From contig NZ_JH379028.1 of NCBI RefSeq assembly GCF_000235505.1, positions 81,358 to 145,357 on the forward strand: a DNA stretch of 64,000 nt. The letters run 5' to 3'. The stretch is from Hungatella hathewayi WAL-18680. GTDB taxonomy: Bacteria > Bacillota > Clostridia > Lachnospirales > Lachnospiraceae. Shown here piece by piece: positions 33,826-42,790 of this stretch. The notes beneath the pieces were generated by a model, which ran no database searches, was not told the DNA's origin, and saw only the letters and a program-made list of their open reading frames with translations. A program made the translations under genes and the position numbers. How positions within the stretch are numbered: position 1 is the first letter of the stretch; every line of letters begins with the position of its first letter.

Positions 33826-34906
33826 GACAATTGAAAAACGGTTTGATGTGATACGAACCCTGCTGGCCATTGCCATCTCTCTCGGTATCGCGCTGGTGAT
33901 TATCATCATTGTCAGCGATAATCCGGGCAATGCCCTCTACAATTTCCTGATAGGGCCGCTGACCAGCCCCAGACGGTTTGCCAATGTGATTGAACTGTCG
34001 ATTCCGTTAATGTTTTGTGGACTGGCTGTCAGCATCGTGTTTGCGGCCGGACAGAACAATATGGCGGCGGAGGGCTCCTTCTATGTGGCCTGTGCGGTCA
34101 GCTCTGTGGTGGCGGTTCTGGTGGAAGCGCCAAGAGGAGTTCATGCGTTTGTCTGTATTCTGGCCGGTACGGCGACGGGAATCTGCATCATGAGCATTCC
34201 GGCTATCCTGAAACTGAAATGGCAGGCCAACGAGCTGGTGTCCTCCCTGATGCTCAATTATATCTGTCTTTATATGGGCAATTATCTGATACGGACGAAG
34301 GTTCTTGACACCTCCCTGGGGATTACGTCCTCCCTGCCGTTTCGGGATACGGCGTCTCTGCCGAACCTGATACCAGGCACGAGACTTCACCTGGGTTTGC
34401 TGTTTGTGATTGCGGCGGTGATCATCTGCTGGTTCATGATGTATAAGACAAAGCTGGGATATGCCATACGAATCATCGGACAGAACCAGAATTTTGCCAA
34501 ATATGCGGGAATCGGCGTGGGAGCAACCGTGCTGGGAGCGCAGGTGATTGGCGGAGCGCTGGCAGGATTTGGTGGAGCGGTGGAGATGACGGGAATGTAT
34601 AACCGTTTCCAGTACCAGGGACTTCCCCAGTACGGGTTTGACGGAATGCTGATCGCGATTATTGCCAAATATAATCCGGCTCTTGTTCCGGTGGCGGCGA
34701 TTTTCCTGTCCTACATCCGTACCGGCGCCGATATCATGAACCGGACCAGCGATGTTCCCTATGAGATTATATCTGTAATTCAGTCAGCCATCATTATGCT
34801 AGTGGTTGCCAAGATGTTCTTAAACAAGTTTAAGCATCAACAGATTGTGAAATATTCCAGGCGTGAACTGGAGCAGAAGGAGGTGTCGGAGCATGAAGCA
34901 AATTAG
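33815..34906 (+). CDS. Nucleoside ABC importer permease 1 (cluster A)
   Basis: This 363-residue membrane protein of the branched-chain amino-acid/ribose/nucleoside permease family has 8-10 hydrophobic segments, including LLAIAISLGIALVIIIIVS and LHLGLLFVIAAVIICWFM. The segment GYAIRIIGQNQNFAKYAGI carries the conserved coupling-helix region that contacts the ATPase. Its start overlaps the ATPase gene, and GGGAGGTG is the ribosome binding site. It pairs with the shorter permease next to it to form the channel. Confidence 0.9.
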   Translation: MNSKTIEKRFDVIRTLLAIAISLGIALVIIIIVSDNPGNALYNFLIGPLTSPRRFANVIELSIPLMFCGLAVSIVFAAGQNNMAAEGSFYVACAVSSVVAVLVEAPRGVHAFVCILAGTATGICIMSIPAILKLKWQANELVSSLMLNYICLYMGNYLIRTKVLDTSLGITSSLPFRDTASLPNLIPGTRLHLGLLFVIAAVIICWFMMYKTKLGYAIRIIGQNQNFAKYAGIGVGATVLGAQVIGGALAGFGGAVEMTGMYNRFQYQGLPQYGFDGMLIAIIAKYNPALVPVAAIFLSYIRTGADIMNRTSDVPYEIISVIQSAIIMLVVAKMFLNKFKHQQIVKYSRRELEQKEVSEHEAN

Positions 34907-35822
34907 TGATATTATCTTCTCAACCGATTTTTTCTATTCCATTCTCCGCATTTCCACACCGATTATCTTTGCCGCCATGGGAGCGCTGATTACGGCAAAG
35001 GCCGGCGTGATTAACATCGGACTGGAAGGTATTATGTTGTTTGCAGCATTGTCAGGAGTTATCTTCAGCGCCTATTCCCAGAGCGCCTTTGTGGGGCTTT
35101 TGGTAGCGGTGATAACCGGGGTTCTGATTGCCATGCTGATGTCCTATGTGGCCTTGGTATTGAAGTCCCACATTACACTGACCGGTATCGCCATCAATAT
35201 GTTTTCCTCGGGATGTACCGTGTTTATTCTGTATCTGGTATGCAAGGACAAGGGGATTTCTTCCTCCCTGGCCAGCAAGGTGCTGCCGACCATCCATATT
35301 CCGGTGATTCAGAATATTCCGGTGCTGGGAGATATTATCTCCGGGCACAATGTGCTTACCTACGTGGCCTTTCTGGCTGTGGCCTTCACCTACATTCTGC
35401 TCAACAAGACGGCTGTGGGCCTTCGGATCCGCGCTGTTGGGGAGAATGAGCAGGCGGCTCTCTCTGTGGGAGCCAAACCGGTGAAATACCAGTTTATCGC
35501 CATGATTATCAGCGGTGTTCTGGCCGGCATGGGCGGAGCTTATATGTCCATGGGCTATGTGTCCTGGTTTTCCAGAGATATGATTGCAGGAAGAGGATTT
35601 ATCGCACTGGCGGCCCAGCAGCTGGGACAGGGGACGGCCACGGGTACACTGGGGGCCACCCTTATCTTTGGAATGGCGGATTCCCTGGCCAATAACCTTC
35701 AGGCTATGCAGATGCCGTCGGAGGTGGTGCAGTCCATTCCTTACATAACAACGATTCTAGGACTGGTGGTCTTCTCGGTTGTGAAACAGCAGAAAGAGAT
35801 TAACCGGATGAAAAAAATGTGA
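34893..35822 (+). CDS. Nucleoside ABC importer permease 2 (cluster A)
   Basis: This 309-residue membrane protein completes the importer. It begins with a membrane region and the conserved ITAKAGVINIGLEGIML, and later has GLRIRAVGENEQAALSVG, the ATPase-contact region. The ATG at 34893 is chosen because AGGAGG lies upstream; the open frame runs further up into permease 1 without conservation. The start overlaps the stop of permease 1 by 14 bases, which implies coupled translation. Confidence 0.92.
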   Translation: MKQISDIIFSTDFFYSILRISTPIIFAAMGALITAKAGVINIGLEGIMLFAALSGVIFSAYSQSAFVGLLVAVITGVLIAMLMSYVALVLKSHITLTGIAINMFSSGCTVFILYLVCKDKGISSSLASKVLPTIHIPVIQNIPVLGDIISGHNVLTYVAFLAVAFTYILLNKTAVGLRIRAVGENEQAALSVGAKPVKYQFIAMIISGVLAGMGGAYMSMGYVSWFSRDMIAGRGFIALAAQQLGQGTATGTLGATLIFGMADSLANNLQAMQMPSEVVQSIPYITTILGLVVFSVVKQQKEINRMKKM

Positions 35823-35853
35823 TAGTTACCGATAGAAAGTGAGAGGTGTTTAT

Positions 35854-37266
35854 ATGGAACAGAAGAAGCGGGCCTGGGAGTACGCAAGAGAGATTATAGA
35901 GAGGGAAAAACCATTTCCGGAACGGGCGGGACGGGTGTCCTGGGATGAGGTAATCCGGGATGGAGTCCGGGATCTTGACAATATGAAATACGTGTGGGGA
36001 GGAAATGTGACGGAATCCCTGATGCCGCTGTTTTTCATTGCCATGTATATCCAGGAGTATGGAAACCTTGGATATGATGTCTCCAAAGCGGAGGCCATGC
36101 TGGAGGAGGGGCTGGAGTTAAACAGGACGAAGCAGGATATCGCCCTATACCGCCATACCTGCCGGCTGTACCGGGAGTTATACAATTCCCCACAGATACC
36201 AGGACACAGACATTTTTCCTACAAGGAATACGCCACGTTTGAGCAGTATGAAGCGGCGGTGGAATTCCCGGAGTACGGTGAGATTAGCCTGTCGAGGGAG
36301 GAATTGTTTGATAAGGTTTACGCCGGCTGGCTGGCCCAGGTGTGCGCCGGCGCCGTGGGAACGGCGGTGGAAGGTTATCATACCAGGAAACTGGAGGAAG
36401 TTTACGGCTGGGTGGACCGATATATTAAGGACCCGGAGATGTACAACGATGATTTGACCTTTGAGCTGGCATTTCTGGAGACCTTTATCCGGAAGGGTTA
36501 TGATTTGACGGCGGCCGATGTGGCGGAGGACTGGGCGGCCAGACTGCCGTTCGCATTTACGGCGGAGGGGATTGCCCTTAAGAATATTAAGAACGGTCTG
36601 TACCCGCCGGAGAGCGCTACCTTCCGCAATCCGTTCTATGAACTGATTGGAGCCCAGATGAGAGGCGGAATCTGCGGTATGGTGGCTCCGGGCAATCCGA
36701 AGCTGGCGGCGAAACTGGCCTGGGAGGATGCCAGCGTGTCCCATTACAACAACGGGGTACTGGGTGAGATATTCAACGCGGTGATGGTATCCATGGCCTT
36801 TGTGGAGCGTGATGTCAAAGAGATATGCAGGAAGGCTATTGGGCTGATGCCGGAGGACAGTGAATACCGCTCTGTGGTGGACTACGCCTGGGCGGCCTGT
36901 GAGAAGTACGGCAATTGGCGTGATGCCTGGCTGGACTGTGATGAAAAATATAAGGAATACTGCTGGATTCACGCTTACCCCAACGCCTGCGCCGAGGTGG
37001 TGGCACTGTATTTCTGTGAAAATGATTACGATAAGCTGGTCAGCTTAATCGCCATGTGTGGTCTGGATGTGGACTGTAACGCGGCCCAGGTTGCCAATAT
37101 TCTGGCAGTCATCCAGGGCAGCGCCTGTATCGGCGAGAAATGGACGGAACCCATAGGAACTTATATGGAGACTTATGTGAGAGGCATGGAGATTGTGAAA
37201 TTCAAGGTGCTGACAGAGAAGACCGTGGATGCCATTTACCGTGCAAAGGAGGGACATCGTGAGTAA
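35854..37266 (+). CDS. ADP-ribosylglycohydrolase-family protein 1
   Basis: This 470-residue protein carries the all-helical ADP-ribosylglycohydrolase fold in its C-terminal two thirds: a GWLAQVCAGAVGTAVEGY helix near 163, the acidic YNDDLTFELAFLE near 198, which aligns with the family TDDT metal site, and GLDVDCNAAQVANIL near 414, which aligns with GGDTDT. Relatives hydrolyse N- or O-glycosidic bonds to ribose in ADP-ribosylated molecules. The N-terminal ~120 residues are less typical. ATG 35854 follows GAGAGGTG. The paralogue follows, overlapping by eight bases. The natural substrate is unknown. Confidence 0.85.
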   Translation: MEQKKRAWEYAREIIEREKPFPERAGRVSWDEVIRDGVRDLDNMKYVWGGNVTESLMPLFFIAMYIQEYGNLGYDVSKAEAMLEEGLELNRTKQDIALYRHTCRLYRELYNSPQIPGHRHFSYKEYATFEQYEAAVEFPEYGEISLSREELFDKVYAGWLAQVCAGAVGTAVEGYHTRKLEEVYGWVDRYIKDPEMYNDDLTFELAFLETFIRKGYDLTAADVAEDWAARLPFAFTAEGIALKNIKNGLYPPESATFRNPFYELIGAQMRGGICGMVAPGNPKLAAKLAWEDASVSHYNNGVLGEIFNAVMVSMAFVERDVKEICRKAIGLMPEDSEYRSVVDYAWAACEKYGNWRDAWLDCDEKYKEYCWIHAYPNACAEVVALYFCENDYDKLVSLIAMCGLDVDCNAAQVANILAVIQGSACIGEKWTEPIGTYMETYVRGMEIVKFKVLTEKTVDAIYRAKEGHRE

Positions 37267-38662
37267 GAAAGCGTGGGAAATCGCCTGCGAGATGACCAGG
37301 AACGCGGTTCCGGTGATGCAGACGGAAGAGGACAGGGAATGGACGGAAGGAAAGACAAGTATCGGTGACATTGATATCGAGGAGACCAGAATCCGGTGGA
37401 TAACCAATGTTCCGGGAAGCCGTGCGCCGGATTACGTGTTTATCGGTGGAATTCAGGCGACGGAGAATATGGGCTATGATGTGAGCGAGGCGGAGGCCAT
37501 GATTCCCGCCATCCAGGAGGCTTACGACACTCATGACGATGTCACGATGCTGAAGCTGACGGCAAAATTGTTTGAGGTGCTGGGACGGGCACCCAAGGTG
37601 GAGGGGCATCCTTACTGGAATTACCGGTATTATAACGGGTTTGAGGACCATGCCAGTGAGGTGGAATTCCCGGTTTATGAGACGCCGGAGTTTTCGGAAG
37701 AGGTGTTGTTTGAGAAACTCCATGCCGGCTGGCTGGCCCAGATTGCCGGTGCGGCTCTGGGAACGATTATCGAGGGGTACTGCACGGACCAGCTGAGAAA
37801 GACCTTTGGAGAGATCCGGGATTATTTACGGGTTCCCAATACTTACAATGACGATGTGCTGTTTGAACTGGCATTTTTGGAGGCGTTCTTGCTGAAGGGG
37901 CGGGATGTCACCTCGGAGGATATCGGTCTGGAATGGGTGGGACGGATTGAGTACACCTGGAGCGGGGAGGAAGCAGCGTTTAAGAATATGAAGCGGGGCA
38001 TTTTCCCACCTCTTTCCGCTACCACTAACAATCCCTGGAGAGAGTGGATAGGCGCCCAGATGAGAGGGTCTGTCTGCGGTATGGTGGCTCCTGGCGAGCC
38101 GGCGCTGGCGGCGAAGCTGGCCTGGACGGACGGCACGGTGTCCCACGTAAATAACGGTGTTCTGGGAGAGGTGTTCAATGCCATTTTGGTGTCACTGGCT
38201 TTTGTGGAACAGGATGTGAGGACGCTGTTGAAAAAGACCATCGATATGATGCCTGCCCGCAGTGAGTACTACTCGGTGGTGAAATTTGCCTGGGATGCCT
38301 GTGAGCGTCACGGGGAGTGGGAGCCGGCCTGGCGGGAATGCGAGGAGCGGTACCAGCGCTACAACTGGATACATACCTATCCCAACGCGGCGGCGGAAGT
38401 AGTGTCCTTGTACTTTGGTGGAAATGATTTCGAGGAGTGCATGCATGTCTGTGCCATGTGCGGTCAGGATGTGGACTGCAATGCGGGGCAGATTGGGACA
38501 ATTTATGGAATTATGTTCGGATATGCGGGAATTGCGGAGAAATGGACGGCGCCATTTGGGGATAAGTTCGACAGTCTGTTCCGTGGATATGAGCATACCA
38601 CGATATCCCATCTGGCTGAAATCACACAGAAGGCAGTCAGACTGGCGATGAAAAAAGAATAG
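37259..38662 (+). CDS. ADP-ribosylglycohydrolase-family protein 2
   Basis: This 467-residue paralogue of the preceding protein keeps the same layout: AGWLAQIAGAALGTIIEGY, the metal-site YNDDVLFELAFLE, GAQMRGSVCGMVAPG and the C-terminal GQDVDCNAGQIGT. The GTG start at 37259 follows AAAGGAGGGACATC and overlaps the upstream gene. The pair may form a heteromer or act on related substrates. It ends the cluster A operon, before a strong terminator. A glycosidase acting on imported ribosides is inferred from context. Confidence 0.85.
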   Translation: MSKKAWEIACEMTRNAVPVMQTEEDREWTEGKTSIGDIDIEETRIRWITNVPGSRAPDYVFIGGIQATENMGYDVSEAEAMIPAIQEAYDTHDDVTMLKLTAKLFEVLGRAPKVEGHPYWNYRYYNGFEDHASEVEFPVYETPEFSEEVLFEKLHAGWLAQIAGAALGTIIEGYCTDQLRKTFGEIRDYLRVPNTYNDDVLFELAFLEAFLLKGRDVTSEDIGLEWVGRIEYTWSGEEAAFKNMKRGIFPPLSATTNNPWREWIGAQMRGSVCGMVAPGEPALAAKLAWTDGTVSHVNNGVLGEVFNAILVSLAFVEQDVRTLLKKTIDMMPARSEYYSVVKFAWDACERHGEWEPAWRECEERYQRYNWIHTYPNAAAEVVSLYFGGNDFEECMHVCAMCGQDVDCNAGQIGTIYGIMFGYAGIAEKWTAPFGDKFDSLFRGYEHTTISHLAEITQKAVRLAMKKE

Positions 38663-38674
38663 GTCAGTTATAGT

Positions 38675-38718
38675 AAATCCCGGGTTTGGAGAAATATCTC
38701 CGACCCGGGATTTTTTAT
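38675..38718. terminator. Bidirectional terminator between clusters A and B
   Basis: AAATCCCGGGT (38675-38685) pairs with ACCCGGGATTT (38703-38713), with an inner TTGGAG/CTCCGA stem, and T6 follows on the + strand. It serves both convergent genes. Confidence 0.85.
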
Positions 38719-38730
38719 ATCAATAATTTT

Positions 38731-40644
38731 TCACACCAGGCAGCTGTGAGTGCTCACCAACTCCGGCTCCTTCCGCGCAATATAAGTCTCCAGCGAATTC
38801 CTGTCAATCATGGCTGGGATGACGCCCTGTCTGGAGACGCAGAAGCCGGCCGCATAGGTGGCGATTTTGGCGGCGTTTACCAGGGAGTGGCCGTTTAGCA
38901 GATAGACTGCCAGCGTAGCGATAAACGCGTCGGCGGCTCCGGTGGTGTCCACCGGGACAAAATCGGCGGCGGGGAGGTAGCCGCAGAAGGAATCATCCTT
39001 GATATAGCATCCGTGATGCCCCAGCGTGATGATGACCGTCCTGGCACCCATGGCCTGGAAGGCCTCCGCTTTGCTCTCGATGTCCGGCTTCTCCGGGCAC
39101 AAGATCTCCGCCTCCTTCCGGTTCGGAACGAAAATATCAATATACTGCATCAGTGAATGGTTGATCTGGTTGATGGCAGCAGGCTTTAAGATATTTTTCA
39201 CCCCATGCTTATGGGCCTGCCTGGCGGCCTCGAACACGGCGGCCTCCGGGACTTCCGTCTGAAGAAGACAGTACTCGGAATGCTCAAACAAATCCTCATA
39301 GTGGTTTACATCCGCGGGAGACAGATTCTGGTTGGCTCCCGCCAGAATGGTGATCATGCTTTCCCCGTCATTCTGCACATGGATGTAGGCTTTTCCTGTC
39401 TCTGCCCGGATATCTCTCCGGATACCCTGAATATCCACGTGGTGCTCCTCCATGCAGGTGTAGACCAGCGTGGAGTCGTAATCGTTGCCGACCCGGCCGA
39501 TCAGGGCCACCTCATTTTCCAGCTTGGCGACGCCCACGGACTGGTTGGCTCCCTTGCCGCCGGGAATCACGGAGTGCTTGTTGGTACTGATGGTCTTGCC
39601 CGGCTGGGGCAGCTCGTTTACATTCAGTGTCACGTCGATGTTGATACTTCCCACCACCACAATCCGCTTGGTGTGGGAGGAAAATGGAGCCCCCAGGCTG
39701 AAGGTATTTTCAAGAGGGTATTCCACACGGAAGGGCTCGTCCGGCGTCTCCTGCTTCTCGCACTGACGAATCAGGCGGCCGCACACAAAATTCCCAAACT
39801 CATAATATGGAATCTTGATACTGGAAATCCCAGGAAACCGGATATCCTCCCTGACGTCGTCGCGGAGACTGACGAGGGATAAGTCATAGGGAACCTTGAA
39901 TTTGAATTTCCCCAGCTGCTCCATCAGTATCATGGAGGAGGCGTAGTGGGAGCTGACAATGCCGGTGGGCACATGGGAGAGAATCCGGTTGTACCACTCG
40001 CTGCTCTCCACGGGCAGTTTCATATCCTCGGAAAAAGGGATGTTGTTGTCAAACAGACATCTGCGAAATCCCTCCAGAACCATCCGGGAGCGCTGGCTGT
40101 TCTCCTTTGTCAGACAGCCCAGTTTCCGGTGGTGATAGTCAAGCAGTACCTGGGTGGCCTGATAGCCCATCTCCTCGAAATCAATAAAATAGCAGGGCTG
40201 CTTTTCCGCAGCATTCATCAGACAGATTTCTATATTCTGCTCATCAAAATAACGCCGGTATTCCAGACTCTGCTCACAGACCGGCTCCCAGATAACCCCA
40301 TCCACGTGATTCTTGCACAGGGAGGTAATATTTTTCAGTTCATGCTCCATGTCCCCGTTGCTGTCATACACCATCACACTGTACCCCTCCGCCTGGGCCG
40401 CGGAAATCACCCCGTTCAGAAACAGGTTGGTTTTGGATATATAGCGGAGCAGAACTCCCAGAACAAAGGTCTTGGCCTCCGAGGTGTTCTTGACGGAACC
40501 GTAGGGGACGTAATTGTAATCCTTCACGATCTTCAGAACCCGGTTTCTGGTCTCCGGATTGATGTTCTCGTCTTTGTTGTTCATGATTTTGGACACGGTT
40601 GATATGGAAACATCCGCTAATTGGGCGATATCTTTGATTGTCAT
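38731..40644 (-). CDS. LacI-type repressor fused to a ribokinase domain (cluster B, intact)
   Basis: This 637-residue protein joins a whole LacI-family regulator (helix-turn-helix TIKDIAQLADVSISTVSKI at residues 2-20; ligand domain about 60-320) to a ribokinase-like PfkB kinase (about 326-637, beginning [16 protein letters not shown] and with GGKGANQSVG). The kinase anion-hole motif reads DTTGAADAF instead of the usual DTTGAGDAF. The ATG at 40644 follows AAAAGGAGAACAGG. It is divergent from a separate ribokinase. Kinase activity in the fusion, or its use as a sugar sensor, is open. Confidence 0.85.
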   Translation of the reverse strand: MTIKDIAQLADVSISTVSKIMNNKDENINPETRNRVLKIVKDYNYVPYGSVKNTSEAKTFVLGVLLRYISKTNLFLNGVISAAQAEGYSVMVYDSNGDMEHELKNITSLCKNHVDGVIWEPVCEQSLEYRRYFDEQNIEICLMNAAEKQPCYFIDFEEMGYQATQVLLDYHHRKLGCLTKENSQRSRMVLEGFRRCLFDNNIPFSEDMKLPVESSEWYNRILSHVPTGIVSSHYASSMILMEQLGKFKFKVPYDLSLVSLRDDVREDIRFPGISSIKIPYYEFGNFVCGRLIRQCEKQETPDEPFRVEYPLENTFSLGAPFSSHTKRIVVVGSINIDVTLNVNELPQPGKTISTNKHSVIPGGKGANQSVGVAKLENEVALIGRVGNDYDSTLVYTCMEEHHVDIQGIRRDIRAETGKAYIHVQNDGESMITILAGANQNLSPADVNHYEDLFEHSEYCLLQTEVPEAAVFEAARQAHKHGVKNILKPAAINQINHSLMQYIDIFVPNRKEAEILCPEKPDIESKAEAFQAMGARTVIITLGHHGCYIKDDSFCGYLPAADFVPVDTTGAADAFIATLAVYLLNGHSLVNAAKIATYAAGFCVSRQGVIPAMIDRNSLETYIARKEPELVSTHSCLV

Positions 40645-40719
40645 TCCTGTTCTCCTTTTGCGATATTTTGCGCACAATCGAGTGAAAACTGTCAGGGCGT
40701 TAAAATATTTCATACAAAA

Positions 40720-40797
40720 AATATAACGCATATATTGACAAAAGTCAATGAGTGGTGTATAAAAGACATAAGGAAAATAGTTTTTTAAAATGTTTTA
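40720..40797. promoter_or_regulatory. Overlapping divergent promoters and LacI-type operator, cluster B
   Basis: Same plan as cluster A. Rightward: TTGACA (40735-40740), 17 bases, TATAAA (40758-40763). Leftward: TTGACT (40743-40748), 17 bases, TATATT (40720-40725). The core is ATTGAC-AAAA-GTCAAT. Downstream of the rightward start lies the identical TAAAATGTTTTA (40786-40797). Conservation in a non-coding gap of both clusters supports function. Confidence 0.75.
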
Positions 40798-40839
40798 TTA
40801 TACAAAAATCACAAAAATAGATAGGAGAGGTGAAACGTA

Positions 40840-41763
40840 GTGGACAAGAAAATACTTATTGCGGGCAGTCTCAACATGGATATCGTCATCAATATGAGCA
40901 GGATGCCCGTGATTGGTGAAACTGTTTTTGGGGATGGGTTAGCCTATATCCCTGGTGGAAAGGGGGCGAATCAGGCCTGCGCGGCCGGCAGACTCGGGGG
41001 TCATACCCTGATGCTTGGGTGCGTCGGCCAGGACGATTTTGGAAGTACGTTAAAACAGAGCCTGGCAGACTGTGGTGTGGACAGCGAAAAGATCCGGCGG
41101 ACAGCCGGACCAACCGGCACGGCGTCAATCTATGTGAATAGCAGCGGGGACAACAGTATCGTCGTTATCCCGGGGGCGAATCACGACTGTGACGTCGACT
41201 ACTTAAAGGAGATGGACGAGGCATTCCGCCAATGCACCTATGTGCTGCTTCAGATGGAGATTCCGATGGAAGCCGTATGCTATGCCATCAGGCGGGCGAA
41301 GGAACTGGGAAAGGTTGTGATACTGAACCCGGCTCCGGCGCCGGATTTCCTGCCGGAAGAGATACTGCCCATGATTGATTATCTGACACCCAATGAGACG
41401 GAGCTTATGAAACTGACGAATCAGTCCGGGGAGGACATGGATTCCATCCGGGAAGGCGCCTGCAGGCTGTGCGGTCTGGGAATCAAAAATGTCATCGTAA
41501 CGATGGGGAAACAGGGCTCCATGCTGGTTTCCGGAAATGAGGCAGCCATGTTCCCGGCAAGAAAGGTGGTGTCCGTGGATACCACGGCGGCGGGCGACTG
41601 CTTCAACGGAGCCTTTGTGGTGGCGCTGTCGGAGGGGAAGCCGGTGGACGAGGCCATCCGGTTTGCGAATCTTGCTTCCTCCGTGGCCGTGACGAGAGAT
41701 GGGGCTCAGAAGTCACTGCCTTCCAGAGAGGAAGTGGAGCAGATTCTGGCGGAGCCGACCTGA
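40840..41763 (+). CDS. rbsK: Ribokinase (cluster B)
   Basis: This 307-residue PfkB-family kinase is a close paralogue of the cluster A ribokinase. It has [16 protein letters not shown] at the start, [10 protein letters not shown] near residue 38, NPAPAP near 168 and the catalytic [13 protein letters not shown] near 247. The GTG start follows AGGAGAGGTGAAACGTA. It heads an operon with two nucleoside hydrolases, so its ribose would come from nucleoside cleavage. Confidence 0.9.
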   Translation: MDKKILIAGSLNMDIVINMSRMPVIGETVFGDGLAYIPGGKGANQACAAGRLGGHTLMLGCVGQDDFGSTLKQSLADCGVDSEKIRRTAGPTGTASIYVNSSGDNSIVVIPGANHDCDVDYLKEMDEAFRQCTYVLLQMEIPMEAVCYAIRRAKELGKVVILNPAPAPDFLPEEILPMIDYLTPNETELMKLTNQSGEDMDSIREGACRLCGLGIKNVIVTMGKQGSMLVSGNEAAMFPARKVVSVDTTAAGDCFNGAFVVALSEGKPVDEAIRFANLASSVAVTRDGAQKSLPSREEVEQILAEPT

Positions 41764-41812
41764 TTGATAATTGTCTGTACGCCAAACGGCGGAGAAATGG
41801 AGAAGAAATCAA

Positions 41813-42790
41813 ATGATGAAAGTAATATTGGATGTAGATACCGGTACAGATGACGCCATTGCAATCATGCTGGCTCTTCTGTCACCGGAATTGGATGTGA
41901 TAGGGATCTGCTCGGTCAATGGCAACCGCGGGATTGAATTTACGACAGAGAATACCCTTCGTGTGGTCGAGTATCTGGGAGCAGCCCAGGTTCCTGTACA
42001 TAGAGGCTGCGTCCTTCCTATGGTTTCGACCTTAAGTCCGGGAAGAAGAATCAACATTCCCTACACCGGACCGGAGGACCCGGAGGACAATGTTCACGGC
42101 GATTACGTGGACCTGCCGCCGGCCACCATCAAACCGGCGCCTGGGAACGCGGTGTCATGGCTGATTGACACCCTGATGGAATCGGAGGGGGACATCACCC
42201 TGGTTCCGGTGGGACCTCTCACAAACATCGCCATGGCCCTCCGGGCGGAGCCGGCCATCGCGGAGAAAATCAAACAGATTGTGCTGATGGGAGGCGGATG
42301 CCGGGAGGCGAACATTACCCCGTCGGCGGAATTTAATTTCTGGATTGACCCGGAGGCGGCGAAAATTGTCTTTGGCAGTGGCTGTGACATCACGGTGGTG
42401 CCGTTGGATGCCACCCATGCGGCGGCCATTTCCATCGAAGATGCAAAGGAGCTTCGCAGGATGGGGACGAAGGCGTCCGTGATGACGGCCGACATTATCG
42501 AGCATCGGTGGAACGGCTACAAAAACTGGCAGCCCATGGACGATATCAATACGGTGCCGGTGCACGATGCCCTGGCAGTCTGCGCGGTCTTAAATCCGCA
42601 GGTGTTAAGCCCGGTGGTGCCGGTTCATGCGGATATCGACATCGGGGGAGGCGCGTCGGACGGACAGAGTATCTTTGATTTGGACAGGCGGATCAAGCGG
42701 GCAGTGCCCAATGTGAAAGTCGCCCTGGGGGCGGACAGAGCGTTGTTTTCAAAGATGTTAAAAGAGATTCTTGGAGGGAATGGTTCATGA
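41813..42790 (+). CDS. Inosine/uridine-preferring nucleoside hydrolase family protein 1
   Basis: This 325-residue nucleoside hydrolase keeps the calcium-binding VDTGTDDAIAIM motif, [12 protein letters not shown] near residue 137, VLMGGG followed by SAEFNFWIDPEAA and a late VHDALAVC. It cleaves ribosides to ribose and base. The start at 41813 follows GGAGAAG; the next ATG codon is an alternative start one residue later. It follows the ribokinase by 49 bases and overlaps the next nucleoside hydrolase by ATGA, so expression is coupled. It is more divergent from RihB than the 25.5 kb copy. Confidence 0.9.
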   Translation: MMKVILDVDTGTDDAIAIMLALLSPELDVIGICSVNGNRGIEFTTENTLRVVEYLGAAQVPVHRGCVLPMVSTLSPGRRINIPYTGPEDPEDNVHGDYVDLPPATIKPAPGNAVSWLIDTLMESEGDITLVPVGPLTNIAMALRAEPAIAEKIKQIVLMGGGCREANITPSAEFNFWIDPEAAKIVFGSGCDITVVPLDATHAAAISIEDAKELRRMGTKASVMTADIIEHRWNGYKNWQPMDDINTVPVHDALAVCAVLNPQVLSPVVPVHADIDIGGGASDGQSIFDLDRRIKRAVPNVKVALGADRALFSKMLKEILGGNGS

